A stretch of DNA of 64,000 bases from Streptomyces cinnamoneus (GTDB lineage Bacteria > Actinomycetota > Actinomycetes > Streptomycetales > Streptomycetaceae), in contig NZ_BMVB01000007.1 of the NCBI RefSeq assembly GCF_014650495.1, forward strand, positions 186,001 through 250,000. The letters are read 5' to 3'. Positions 41,740 to 50,261 of the stretch are shown one piece after another. The notes below the pieces were generated by a model, which did not search any database, was not told the origin of the DNA, and saw nothing but the letters and a program-made list of their open reading frames with translations. The translations under genes were made by a program, and so were the position numbers. Within the stretch, counting starts at the first letter, position 1, and each line of letters opens with the position of its first letter.

Positions 41740-41869
41740 GCCGGGAAACGTGCCAGGGGCCGGTGGCCGGGACACATGGTTCGCGGGAATGTGGCCTGTC
41801 CGGGGGGCATTCCGTCCATATGATGGACGCGGCGTGTCATACAGCGGGACGGAGGAGTACGGTCCCGGT

Positions 41870-42949
41870 ATGTCTCGCAGCATTCGCCTCGCAGTGATCC
41901 CCGGGGACGGCATCGGCCCCGAAGTCGTGGCCCAGGGCCTCAAGGTCCTTGCGGCCGTGCTCCCTTCGGACGTCAAGCTGGAGACCCGGGAGTACGATCT
42001 CGGCGCCCGCCGCTGGCACGCCACCGGCGAAACCCTCCCGGACGCCGAGCTGGACTCCCTCAAGCACCACGACGCGATCCTGCTCGGCGCGATCGGCGAC
42101 CCCTCCGTGCCGTCCGGGGTGCTGGAGCGCGGCCTGCTCCTCAAGCTGCGCTTCGCCTTCGACCACTACGTCAACCTGCGTCCCTCGAAGCTGCTCCCCC
42201 ATACGGCGACCCCGCTCGCCGGCAGCCCGGACATCGACTTCGTCGTCGTCCGCGAGGGCACCGAGGGCCCCTACGTCGGCAACGGCGGATCGATGCGCAC
42301 CGGCACCCCCGCCGAGGTCGCCACCGAGGTCAGCGTCAACACCGCCTACGGGGTGGAGCGCGTGGTCCGGGACGCGTACGAGCGCGCCCAGGCCCGTCCG
42401 CGCCGCAAGCTCACCCTGGTCCACAAGAACAACGTCCTCGTCCACGCCGGCCACCTGTGGAAGAGCGTCTTCGACCGCGTGGGCCGGGAGTACCCCGAGG
42501 TCACCACCGACTACCTGCACGTCGACGCCGCCACGATCTTCTTCGTGACCGACCCGGGCCGCTTCGACGTGATCGTCACCGACAACCTCTTCGGCGACAT
42601 CCTCACCGACCTCGCCGCCGCCGTCACCGGTGGCATCGGGCTCGCCGCCTCCGGCAACGTCAACCCCAGCGGTGACTTCCCCTCGATGTTCGAGCCGGTC
42701 CACGGCTCCGCGCCCGACATCGCGGGCACCGGAAAGGCCGACCCCACGGCCACCGTGCTCTCGGTCGCCCTGCTGCTGCGCCACCTCGGGTACGAGGTGG
42801 AGGCGGTACGGGTGGAGACCGCCGTGGCCGAGGACCTGGCCGCCCGGTCGGGGCACCTTCCCGGCCCCGGGGCCGGCTCCCCCCGCACCACGGACGAGGT
42901 CGGCGACGCCCTCGTATCCCGGCTGCTCACCGGTTCCGCAACCGGCTGA
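41870..42949 (+). CDS. leuB: 3-Isopropylmalate dehydrogenase
   Basis: The 359-aa enzyme oxidises 3-isopropylmalate in leucine synthesis using NAD+ and a divalent metal. It has [11 protein letters not shown] at the N-terminus, the substrate-binding arginines around [11 protein letters not shown] and [13 protein letters not shown], and the metal Asps in [34 protein letters not shown] completes the family signature. The short actinobacterial form without the long C-terminal arm is usual. GGAGGAG lies 12 nt upstream of the ATG. A terminator separates it from ilvE. Confidence 0.95.
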   Translation: MSRSIRLAVIPGDGIGPEVVAQGLKVLAAVLPSDVKLETREYDLGARRWHATGETLPDAELDSLKHHDAILLGAIGDPSVPSGVLERGLLLKLRFAFDHYVNLRPSKLLPHTATPLAGSPDIDFVVVREGTEGPYVGNGGSMRTGTPAEVATEVSVNTAYGVERVVRDAYERAQARPRRKLTLVHKNNVLVHAGHLWKSVFDRVGREYPEVTTDYLHVDAATIFFVTDPGRFDVIVTDNLFGDILTDLAAAVTGGIGLAASGNVNPSGDFPSMFEPVHGSAPDIAGTGKADPTATVLSVALLLRHLGYEVEAVRVETAVAEDLAARSGHLPGPGAGSPRTTDEVGDALVSRLLTGSATG

Positions 42950-42968
42950 CCCCGGCCGCTGTGCTCAG

Positions 42969-43014
42969 GCGCGGCCGGATGCCACCATCGATTCCCGGCC
43001 GCGCACACGTTTTC
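42969..43014 (+). terminator. leuB terminator
   Basis: GCGCGGCCGG (42969-42978) pairs perfectly with CCGGCCGCGC (42995-43004), followed by ACACGTTTT. It lies 19 nt after the leuB stop. Confidence 0.8.
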
Positions 43015-43023
43015 CGTCAGCCA

Positions 43024-43098
43024 CCCCACGAGCGATAATCGAACGTGGGGCCGCGAATAGAGGCGAAGAAGCTCGGACGTCCCGGCCCGGCCGGGACG
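43024..43098 (+). promoter_or_regulatory. ilvE promoter with a 27-bp palindrome over the -10 box, and a leader hairpin
   Basis: GATAAT (43034-43039) is a strong -10 match with TTTCCG 17 nt upstream. It sits in the centre of an almost perfect palindrome, 43024-43050: outer arms CCCCACG and CGTGGGG, inner CGAT and ATCG, with only 2 mismatched position pairs around a central A. A bound repressor would cover the -10 and start site. Downstream in the leader, CGTCCCGGC (43078-43086) pairs with GCCGGGACG (43090-43098). Confidence 0.65.
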
Positions 43099-43144
43099 AC
43101 GGTGAGCGCGGTCCGCCACACACCAAGGTGAAGGACACGCATTC

Positions 43145-44233
43145 ATGACGACGCCCACGATCGAGCTCAAGCCCTCCTCGCACCCGCTGTCCGACGCGGA
43201 GCGCGAGCAGATCCTGGCCAGCCCCGGCTTCGGCCGCCACTTCACCGACCACATGGTGACCATCAAGTGGACCGAGGGCCGCGGCTGGCACGACGCCCAG
43301 CTCGTTCCGTACGCGCCGCTGTCGATCGACCCGGCGAACATGACCCTGCACTACGCCCAGGAGATCTTCGAGGGGCTCAAGGCGTACCGCCGCCCCGACG
43401 GCTCCGTCGCCACGTTCCGGCCCGACGCCAACGCCCGCCGCTTCCAGGCGTCGGCCCGCCGGCTGGCCATGCCGGAGCTGCCGGTCGAGCTGTTCATCGA
43501 GGCGTGCGACGTGCTGGTCCGCCAGGACCAGGCGTGGGTGCCGCCGCACGGCGGCGAGGAGTCCCTCTACCTGCGCCCGTTCATGATCGCCACTGAGGTC
43601 GGCCTCGGCGTGAAGCCCGCCAACGAGTACCTCTTCATCGTCATCGCCTCCCCGGCGGGCGCGTACTTCCCCGGCGGCGTCAAGCCCGTCTCCGTCTGGC
43701 TCTCCGAGAACTACGTCCGCGCCGTCCCCGGCGGCATGGGCTTCGCCAAGACCGGCGGCAACTACGCGGCCTCGCTGCTCGCCCAGGCCGAGGCGGCCGA
43801 GAAGGGCTGCGACCAGGTGGTCTGGCTGGACGCGCTGGAGCACAAGTGGGTCGAGGAGATGGGCGGGATGAACCTGTACTTCGTGTACGGCAATAAGATC
43901 ATCACGCCCGAGCTCACCGGCTCGCTGCTGGCCGGCGTCACCCGCGACTCGCTGCTGAAGGTCGCGGGGGACCTGGGCCTGGAGTCCGAGGAGGGCCGCA
44001 TCTCCACCGAGCAGTGGCAGCGCGACACCGAGAACGGCACCCTCACCGAGGTCTTCGCCTGCGGCACCGCCGCCGTGATCACCCCGGTCGGCCACGTGAA
44101 GTCCCTGGGCGGCGAGTGGACCCACTCCGACGGGCAGCCCGGTGAGGTGACCCTGAAGCTCCGCAAGGCGCTGCTGGAGATCCAGACCGGCGCCGCCGAG
44201 GACGTCCACGGCTGGATGCACCCCCTCGGCTGA
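43145..44233 (+). CDS. ilvE: Branched-chain amino acid aminotransferase
   Basis: The 362-aa PLP enzyme performs the final step of valine, leucine and isoleucine synthesis and the first step of their degradation. It is of the eukaryote-like BCAT II type, with [15 protein letters not shown], the PLP-lysine block [12 protein letters not shown] (Lys at about 202), and [12 protein letters not shown]. The C-terminal [13 protein letters not shown] block binds the cofactor phosphate. The ATG is preceded by AAGGTGAAGGA. It is separately transcribed from leuB behind a palindromic operator-like element. Confidence 0.96.
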   Translation: MTTPTIELKPSSHPLSDAEREQILASPGFGRHFTDHMVTIKWTEGRGWHDAQLVPYAPLSIDPANMTLHYAQEIFEGLKAYRRPDGSVATFRPDANARRFQASARRLAMPELPVELFIEACDVLVRQDQAWVPPHGGEESLYLRPFMIATEVGLGVKPANEYLFIVIASPAGAYFPGGVKPVSVWLSENYVRAVPGGMGFAKTGGNYAASLLAQAEAAEKGCDQVVWLDALEHKWVEEMGGMNLYFVYGNKIITPELTGSLLAGVTRDSLLKVAGDLGLESEEGRISTEQWQRDTENGTLTEVFACGTAAVITPVGHVKSLGGEWTHSDGQPGEVTLKLRKALLEIQTGAAEDVHGWMHPLG

Positions 44234-44251
44234 GGCCCCCGGCCCACCGGC

Positions 44252-44286
44252 GAGGCCGCCCGCGACCCCGGTCGCCGGGCGGCCTC
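44252..44286. terminator. Hairpin after ilvE
   Basis: GAGGCCGCCCG (44252-44262) pairs perfectly with CGGGCGGCCTC (44276-44286), 18 nt after the stop; loop 13 nt, no T tract. Confidence 0.75.
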
Positions 44287-44385
44287 CGCCGTTCCCGCGC
44301 CGTGTACGCAACGCACGCAAGTACGCGGGATCGTTGCAGGCCAAGCCCTTGTCGCGCCCCTGTCGTTCCGCCACCGTGAGCGTCC

Positions 44386-45702
44386 ATGGGACAGCACTGG
44401 AAGAAGATCTGGGTCGGCTCGGCCGGCAACATGGTGGAGTGGTTCGACTGGTTCGTCTACGCCAGCTTCGCCACCTACTTCGCGGGCGCCTTCTTCCCCG
44501 CGGGCAACGACACCGCGAAGCTCATGAACACCGCGGGCATCTTCGCCGTCGGCTTCTTCATGCGGCCCGTCGGCGGCTGGCTGCTCGGCCGCGTCGGTGA
44601 CCGGCGAGGCCGCAAGGCGGCGCTCACCCTGACCGTCACCCTGATGTCCGCCTCCGCGGTCCTCATAGCCGCCGCCCCCACCTACGCGGTCGCGGGCTAC
44701 GGCGGCGCCGCCGTCCTGCTCGTCGCCCGGCTGCTGCAGGGCCTGTCGGTGGGCGGCGAGTACGCGGCCAGCGCCACGTACCTCACCGAGGCGTCCGCCC
44801 CCGGCCGCCGCGGCTTCGCCTCCAGCTTCCAGTACGTGTCGATGACCGCGGGCCAGCTCCTCGGCCTCGGCCTGCTGATCCTGCTCCAGCACACCCTGAC
44901 CGGTGCGGAACTGCACAGCTGGGGCTGGCGCATCCCGTTCGCCGTCGGCGCGCTCGGCGCGGCCGTCATCTTCTACCTGCGGCGCAACATGCTGGAGACG
45001 GACACCTACGAGGAGAGCGGCACCGCGCACGAGGACCGGGGCACGATCAGGGCCCTGCTGCGGCACAAGCGCGAGGCGCTGCTGGTGATCGCGCTGACCA
45101 TGGGCGGCACCGTCGCCTACTACACGTACACCACCTACCTGACGAAGTACCTCTCCAACAGCGCGGGGCTGCCCAAGCAGACCGCGACCCTCGTCAGCTT
45201 CTGCGCCCTGCTGGTCTTCGCCTGTCTGCAGCCCCTGGCCGGCGCGCTCTCGGACCGCATCGGCCGCCGCCCGTTGCTGATCACCTTCGCGGTCGGCTCG
45301 ACCCTGCTCACCGTGCCGATCATGACGCTGCTCAAGCACGCGGGGTCGTTCTGGCCGGCCCTGGGCCTGTCCCTGCTGGCGCTGGTGGTGATCACCGGCT
45401 ACACGTCGATCAACGCCTGCGTGAAGGCGGAGCTGTTCCCCACGGGCGTGCGGTCCCTGGGGGTGGCCCTGCCGTACGCGATCGCCAACGCCCTCTTCGG
45501 GGGGACGGCGGAGTACGTCGCCCTGTGGTTCAAGAAGGGCGGCATCGAATCCGGCTTCGCCTGGTACGTGGCGGGCTGCGCGGCGGTCTCGCTCGTCGTC
45601 TACCTCACCATGCGCGAGACGCGGGACACCGACCTGAAGCGGGTGGGCGGCACGCCCGGGCCCCGCACGGAGACGGAGACGGACACGGTGCCCGCATCCT
45701 GA
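44386..45702 (+). CDS. MFS transporter, metabolite:H+ symporter (MHS) family
   Basis: The 438-aa, 12-helix transporter begins WVGSAGNMVEWFDWFVYAS, the signature of the MHS subfamily that imports alpha-ketoglutarate, citrate, proline/betaine or shikimate. Motif A appears as GRVGDRRGRKAAL (about 71-83) and LSVGGEYAAS follows. The C-terminal 25 residues are hydrophilic. Placed between ilvE and cimA, import of an organic acid or amino-acid-related metabolite is plausible, but the substrate cannot be predicted. Confidence 0.92.
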   Translation: MGQHWKKIWVGSAGNMVEWFDWFVYASFATYFAGAFFPAGNDTAKLMNTAGIFAVGFFMRPVGGWLLGRVGDRRGRKAALTLTVTLMSASAVLIAAAPTYAVAGYGGAAVLLVARLLQGLSVGGEYAASATYLTEASAPGRRGFASSFQYVSMTAGQLLGLGLLILLQHTLTGAELHSWGWRIPFAVGALGAAVIFYLRRNMLETDTYEESGTAHEDRGTIRALLRHKREALLVIALTMGGTVAYYTYTTYLTKYLSNSAGLPKQTATLVSFCALLVFACLQPLAGALSDRIGRRPLLITFAVGSTLLTVPIMTLLKHAGSFWPALGLSLLALVVITGYTSINACVKAELFPTGVRSLGVALPYAIANALFGGTAEYVALWFKKGGIESGFAWYVAGCAAVSLVVYLTMRETRDTDLKRVGGTPGPRTETETDTVPAS

Positions 45703-45745
45703 GACTCCGCCGCACCACGGGCCGGACCTGTGCCAGCATGTCCCC

Positions 45746-45796
45746 ATGCTCCCGTTCGCCATGATTATTGGCAGCAGGCGCGCCGGTCCGCAGTGA
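45746..45796 (+). CDS. cimA leader peptide (16 aa, tandem Ile codons)
   Basis: The frame MLPFAMIIGSRRAGPQ contains two consecutive isoleucine codons, both ATT, which is rare in this genome. A strong intrinsic terminator lies 53 nt after its stop and 107 nt before cimA. The layout predicts attenuation by ribosome stalling when charged Ile-tRNA is scarce, which suits an isoleucine-specific enzyme. No strong ribosome-binding site is visible directly before the ATG, so the exact leader start is less certain than for ilvB. Confidence 0.75.
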   Translation: MLPFAMIIGSRRAGPQ

Positions 45797-45848
45797 CCGC
45801 TCGTACCACCCCGTGCGAAGCGGACACCGTCGTCCCAGACCCGCGCGC

Positions 45849-45875
45849 AGACCTCTCGCACCCGCGAGAGGTTTT
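45849..45875 (+). terminator. cimA attenuator terminator
   Basis: CCTCTCGC (45850-45857) pairs perfectly with GCGAGAGG (45862-45869), loop ACCC, followed by TTTTT. The extra A-T pair at the base extends it to 9 bp. It is one of the few canonical intrinsic terminators in the window and precedes a gene rather than following one. Confidence 0.9.
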
Positions 45876-45982
45876 TGCGTTTTCCGGCCCACCCCGCCGG
45901 GGACGCAGGGCGAGGGATCATAGGGGGACGGTGGAACCGGTCATTCCGGTAGACCGACATCCTCACAGGAGTCAGAGCAGCA

Positions 45983-47674
45983 ATGACGGACGCAACCGAC
46001 GGCCCCGACGCCGGCCTCGACGGCCATGATGACGGCCCCGGCGGTCTCGATGACGGCCCCGGCAGTTTCGATGACGGCCCCGGCGGTCTCGACGACGGCT
46101 TCCACGTCTTCGACACGACCCTGCGCGACGGTGCCCAGCGCGAGGGCATCAATCTGACCGTCGCCGACAAGCTGACCATCGCCCGGCACCTGGACGACTT
46201 CGGCGTCGGCTTCATCGAGGGCGGCTGGCCCGGCGCCAACCCCCGGGACACCGAGTTCTTCCAGCGCGCCCGCGAGGAGATCGACTTCAAGCACGCCCGG
46301 CTCGTCGCCTTCGGCGCCACCCGCAAGGCGGGCGTCCGGGCCGAGGACGACCCGCAGGTCGCCGCGCTGCTCGACTCCAAGGCCCCCGTCGTCACGCTCG
46401 TGGCCAAGTCCCACGACCGGCACGTCGAGCTCGCCCTGCGCACCACGCTGGACGAGAACCTCGCCATGATCCGGGACACCGTCGCCCACCTGCGTGCACA
46501 CGGCCGCCGCGTCTTCGTCGACTGCGAGCACTTCTTCGACGGCTACCGCGCCAACGCCCGCTACGCCACCGAGGTCGTGCGCACGGCCCACGAGGCCGGC
46601 GCCGACGTCGTCGTCCTGTGCGACACCAACGGCGGCATGCTGCCCGCCCAGGTCGAGGCCGTCGTGCGCACCGTGCTCGCCGACACCGGGGCCCGCCTGG
46701 GCATCCACGCCCAGGACGACACCGGCTGCGCCGTCGCCAACACCCTCGCCGCGGTCGACGCGGGCGCCACGCACGTGCAGTGCACCGCCAACGGCTACGG
46801 CGAGCGGGTCGGCAATTCCAACCTCTTCCCGGTCGTGGCGGCGCTGGAGATCAAGTACGACCGCCGGGTGCTGCCGCCCGGCAAGCTGGCCGAGATGACC
46901 CGCATCTCGCACGCCATCGCCGAGGTCGTCAACCTCACGCCCGCCACCCATCAGCCGTACGTGGGGGTGTCGGCCTTCGCCCACAAGGCCGGCCTGCACG
47001 CCTCCGCCATCAAGGTCGACCCGGACCTCTACCAGCACATCGACCCCGAGCGGGTCGGCAACACCATGCGGATGCTCGTCTCCGACATGGCCGGCCGCGC
47101 CTCCGTCGAGCTCAAGGGCAAGGAACTCGGCATCGACCTCGGCGGCGACCGCGCGCTCATCGGCCGCGTCGTCGAGCGCGTCAAGGAGCGTGAGCTGGCG
47201 GGCTACACGTACGAGGCCGCCGACGCCTCCTTCGAGCTGTTGCTCCGCGAGGAGGTCGAGGGCCGGGCCCGCCGCTACTACCGCATCGAGTCCTGGCGCG
47301 CCATCGTCGAGGACCGTCCCGACGGCACGCACGCCAACGAGGCGACGGTCAAGCTGTGGGCCAAGGGCGAGCGCATCGTCTCCACGGCGGAGGGCAACGG
47401 TCCGGTCAACGCGCTCGACCGCGCGCTGCGCGTGGCGCTGGAGCGCATCTATCCGCAGCTGGCCGCGCTGAAGCTGACGGACTACAAGGTCCGCATCCTG
47501 GAGGGGAGCCTGGGCACGGGCTCGATCACCCGCGTCCTGGTCTCCACCAGCGACGAGCGCGGCGAGTGGTCCACCGTCGGCGTCGCGGAGAACGTGATCG
47601 CGGCGTCGTGGCAGGCCCTGGACGACGCCTATGCGTACGGCCTGCGACGAGCGGGGGTGGAACCGCAGGAGTAG
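45983..47674 (+). CDS. cimA: Citramalate synthase (isopropylmalate/homocitrate synthase family)
   Basis: The 563-aa product condenses pyruvate with acetyl-CoA to citramalate, giving a threonine-independent route to 2-oxobutyrate for isoleucine. After a repetitive N-terminal extension (residues 12-38), the catalytic barrel starts FDTTLRDGAQREG and contains VLCDTNGGMLP, GIHAQDDTGCAVAN with metal His residues, and VQCTANGYGERVGNSNL. A C-terminal regulatory LeuA-dimer-like domain follows (about 430-545). The ATG at 45983 has AGGAG about 12 nt upstream. The isoleucine leader upstream supports a citramalate rather than an isopropylmalate synthase assignment. Confidence 0.93.
   Translation: MTDATDGPDAGLDGHDDGPGGLDDGPGSFDDGPGGLDDGFHVFDTTLRDGAQREGINLTVADKLTIARHLDDFGVGFIEGGWPGANPRDTEFFQRAREEIDFKHARLVAFGATRKAGVRAEDDPQVAALLDSKAPVVTLVAKSHDRHVELALRTTLDENLAMIRDTVAHLRAHGRRVFVDCEHFFDGYRANARYATEVVRTAHEAGADVVVLCDTNGGMLPAQVEAVVRTVLADTGARLGIHAQDDTGCAVANTLAAVDAGATHVQCTANGYGERVGNSNLFPVVAALEIKYDRRVLPPGKLAEMTRISHAIAEVVNLTPATHQPYVGVSAFAHKAGLHASAIKVDPDLYQHIDPERVGNTMRMLVSDMAGRASVELKGKELGIDLGGDRALIGRVVERVKERELAGYTYEAADASFELLLREEVEGRARRYYRIESWRAIVEDRPDGTHANEATVKLWAKGERIVSTAEGNGPVNALDRALRVALERIYPQLAALKLTDYKVRILEGSLGTGSITRVLVSTSDERGEWSTVGVAENVIAASWQALDDAYAYGLRRAGVEPQE
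46028..46090 (+). repeat. Three tandem 21-bp repeats within the start of cimA
   Basis: The unit GATGACGGCCCCGGCGGTCT plus C (21 nt) occurs at 46028, 46049 and 46070; the middle copy has two changes. Each encodes DDGPGGL or DDGPGSF. A partial fourth (GACGACGG) follows. Copy number is likely strain-variable. Confidence 0.9.
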
Positions 47675-47722
47675 CGGCACGGCTGGTTCGCGGGCAGTCG
47701 TCCGTCCGCCGGGCTGGGGGCA

Positions 47723-47784
47723 CCTCCCGGCGGTAGCCGGGGGAGGGTGGGCACGAGCGGGGCGGGGGAAGAACCACCCCGCCC
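47723..47784. terminator. Two hairpins between convergent cimA and TetR gene
   Basis: CCTCCCGGC (47723-47731) with GCCGGGGGAGG (47736-47746), and GGGCGGGG (47760-47767) with CCCCGCCC (47777-47784), form successive stems in the 118-nt convergent gap. The second lies 8 nt before the stop of the TetR gene. Confidence 0.65.
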
Positions 47785-47792
47785 GGAACCAC

Positions 47793-48431
47793 CTACCGGT
47801 CGTACTCCGCCCCCAGCCCGGCCCCCAGCAGGTCGTACGCCCGATCCGCATCCGCATGCGCCTCCGGCAGCGCATCGGCGATCGCCCGCCCTTCGGCCAG
47901 CTTCCGCCAGTTCTCCTCGGCGAGGCGGCGGTGGACCGTGATGATCTGCGCGGCCGCCAGTCTCGCCGTCAGCCCGTCGCCGTCGCCGGCCTCCACCAGG
48001 GCGCCGGCGAGCAGCTCCTCGTCCCGGTCGGAATAGCGGACCAGGCGGGCCAGCAGGCTGGGCGTCGTGTAGAGCATGTCGTTGAACGCCCGCACCCTGG
48101 CGTCGTCGTTGAGACCGGTGATCGGGTCGTGGGCGTCGAGGCGCGCGTGGAAGTGCGCGCGCAGGGCGGCCAGGGGCGCCTGGCCGGACACCCGGTCGCT
48201 CACGACGCGCGCCGCCTCGCCCTGGTGGTCGGCGATGCGGTGCAGGGCCAGGTCCTCCTTGGCCGGGAAGTAGCGGAAGAGCGTCGGCTTGGACACCTCC
48301 ACCGCGGCCGCCACGTCGGCCACCGACACCTTCTCGAAGCCGCGCCGGAGGAACAGCTCGATGGCGGTGTCGGACAGTGCCTGGCGCGTGCGCTGCTTCT
48401 TGCGTTCCCGCAGTCCTTGCTCGTCGGTCAC
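47793..48431 (-). CDS. TetR-family regulator, probable regulator of the divergent monooxygenase
   Basis: The 212-aa product has a canonical TetR N-terminus, with FEKVSVADVAAAVEVSKPTL and FRYFPAKEDL as the helix-turn-helix (about 33-60). The helical C-terminal ligand domain is Ala-rich. A TAGAGT hexamer ends 6 nt before its GTG start, so the mRNA is probably leaderless. It is divergent from a flavin monooxygenase with an 83-nt gap, which makes that gene the likely target. The gap has no clear long palindrome. Confidence 0.9.
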   Translation of the reverse strand: MTDEQGLRERKKQRTRQALSDTAIELFLRRGFEKVSVADVAAAVEVSKPTLFRYFPAKEDLALHRIADHQGEAARVVSDRVSGQAPLAALRAHFHARLDAHDPITGLNDDARVRAFNDMLYTTPSLLARLVRYSDRDEELLAGALVEAGDGDGLTARLAAAQIITVHRRLAEENWRKLAEGRAIADALPEAHADADRAYDLLGAGLGAEYDR

Positions 48432-48514
48432 GGGGTCACTCTAGCAGGTGAGGTTTACCGGGAATCTTTTGTTACTCGGTTGCATTTTCCGGCGGGCGGG
48501 TCTTTCATGGGGGC

Positions 48515-50068
48515 ATGACTTCCACCGGGGTAACGACCGACGCACAGACCGACATGCAGGCCGACGCGCAGGCCGAGGTGCAGACCGACGTTCTCGTCGT
48601 GGGTGCGGGGCCCACCGGCCTCACCCTCGCCTGCACGCTCGCCCGGGCCGGGGTGGCCGTGCGGATCATCGACAAGTCCCGCGAGTTCCACCGCACTTCC
48701 CGCGGCAAGGGGCTCAACCAGCGCAGCCGCGAGCTCTTCGACGACCTCGGGGTGGGGGAGCAGGCCGCGGCCTCCGGCATCGAGCACATCACCCTGCGCA
48801 AGTACCGCAACGGAGTCGCGGTCGCCGACACCGTCTCCTTCGGCGACCGCACGCCCACCCCCGACGCCCCCTACGCCAGCGGCCTGATCATCCCGCAGTG
48901 GCGCACGGAGGAGATCCTGCGCGGCCGCCTCGCCGAGCTCGGAGTGCAGGTCGAACTCGGCTGTGAACTCACGGGGTTCACTCAGGACGAGGACGGCGTC
49001 ACGGGCGTGCTCGGCGACGGGCGGCGCGTGCGGGCCGGGTATCTCGCCGGCTGCGACGGCGGCCGCGGCGGCATCCGCAAGATGCTCGGCGTGGGCTTCG
49101 AGGGCAAGACCGACGCCGAGGAGTGCATGGTGCTCGGGGACGTCCGCGTCGACGGGCTCGACCCCGCCTACTGGCACCAGTGGTTCGACGAGGACGCCGC
49201 GCTGCTGCTCTGCCCGTTCCGCGGCAGTGCGCACTGGCAGCTGCAGGGCGTGCCCGAGCGGGACGCCGAAGGGCGGCTGGCCCCGCCCTCGTTGGAGAGC
49301 TTCCAGCGGCTCTTCGACCGGTGCGCGCGGATACCGGGGGTGCAGCTGTCCGACCCCACCTGGTTCTCCACCTACCGCATCAACGTCCGCATGGCCGACC
49401 GCTTCCGCGTCGGCCGGATCTTCCTCGCCGGGGACGCGGCGCACGTCCACTCGATCGCCGGCGGCCTGGGCATGAACACCGGCATCCAGGACGCCTTCAA
49501 CCTGGGCTGGAAGCTGGCGTACGTGGTGCGCGGCCTCGCCGGGCCCGCCCTGCTGGACACCTACGAGGAGGAGCGGCTGCCGGTCGCGGCCTGGACGCTC
49601 GACCTGACGAACGAACGGCTGCGCGCGGTGTTCGAGGGCGTCCGGGAGGCGGGCGTCGGCACCGAGGCGGCGATCACCGACGACATCACCACGCTGGGCG
49701 TCGGCTATCCCTGGAGCCGGCTGGCGGCGGGCGGGGTGAACGCGGGCCACAGGGCGCCCGACGCCCCCTGCCGGTTGGCCGCCACCGGGGAGGACGTCCG
49801 GCTCTTCGAGCTCTTCGCCGGAGCGCACTTCACCCTGCTGGGCTTCGGGCCGGACAGTGCACCGGCACTGGCGGAGGCGGCTGCCGCCGGCGGGGAGCGC
49901 CTACGCACCTTCACCATCGACGACCACGAGGGGCACGCCCGGCGAGCGTACGGCATCGAAGGCGACGCACTGGTGCTGGTGCGGCCCGACAACCACGTGG
50001 CGCTGAGCACGGGGGCGGACGCGGCCGGAGCCGGTGAGGTGACGGACTACCTGAAGCGCCTGGGCTGA
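48515..50068 (+). CDS. FAD-dependent aromatic monooxygenase (PheA/TfdB type)
   Basis: The 517-aa class A flavoprotein hydroxylase has the FAD dinucleotide motif VLVVGAGPTGLTLACTLARAG (about 26-46, landmark), the second motif GDGRRVRAGYLAGCDGGRG (DG motif), and RIFLAGDAAHVHSIAGGLGMNTGIQD (GD motif) around residues 306-331. A C-terminal thioredoxin-like domain (about 420-510) is typical of the group that includes phenol hydroxylases and polyketide-tailoring oxygenases such as rifampicin monooxygenase. The substrate is unknown. An Asp/Gln/Ala-rich 20-residue head precedes the fold. GGGGGC lies before the ATG. Confidence 0.93.
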   Translation: MTSTGVTTDAQTDMQADAQAEVQTDVLVVGAGPTGLTLACTLARAGVAVRIIDKSREFHRTSRGKGLNQRSRELFDDLGVGEQAAASGIEHITLRKYRNGVAVADTVSFGDRTPTPDAPYASGLIIPQWRTEEILRGRLAELGVQVELGCELTGFTQDEDGVTGVLGDGRRVRAGYLAGCDGGRGGIRKMLGVGFEGKTDAEECMVLGDVRVDGLDPAYWHQWFDEDAALLLCPFRGSAHWQLQGVPERDAEGRLAPPSLESFQRLFDRCARIPGVQLSDPTWFSTYRINVRMADRFRVGRIFLAGDAAHVHSIAGGLGMNTGIQDAFNLGWKLAYVVRGLAGPALLDTYEEERLPVAAWTLDLTNERLRAVFEGVREAGVGTEAAITDDITTLGVGYPWSRLAAGGVNAGHRAPDAPCRLAATGEDVRLFELFAGAHFTLLGFGPDSAPALAEAAAAGGERLRTFTIDDHEGHARRAYGIEGDALVLVRPDNHVALSTGADAAGAGEVTDYLKRLG

Positions 50069-50110
50069 CACCCGGACGCCCGGCAACGGCGGACCGTAAC
50101 CCGAAAGGGG

Positions 50111-50182
50111 CCGGGGCCGAAGCCCCGGTCCCTGAGGGGTGGCGGGTCCCTGGCGGCGGGTCCCTGGCGGCGGACCCCTGGG
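50111..50182. repeat. Hairpin and 14-bp tandem repeat between the monooxygenase and lyase genes
   Basis: CCGGGGC-CGAA-GCCCCGG (50111-50128) is a 7-bp stem with a tetraloop, likely the monooxygenase terminator. Beyond it, a 14-bp unit starting GGCGGGTCCCTGGC occurs at 50141 and 50155, with a diverged third copy at 50169. The remaining gap to 50261 is very G-rich on the + strand and holds no gene. Confidence 0.7.
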
Positions 50183-50261
50183 GGTGGCCGGGGGGCCGAG
50201 GGGCCGGGGCGGGGGCTTCTGCTCGGTTTCGGGGTGGGGTGGGGCGGGGGAGAACACGGCC

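Noticed and set aside
48432..48514. TetR operator palindrome before the flavin monooxygenase
   Set aside because: Only a short GGT-TT-ACC symmetry is visible, which is too weak to support a site.
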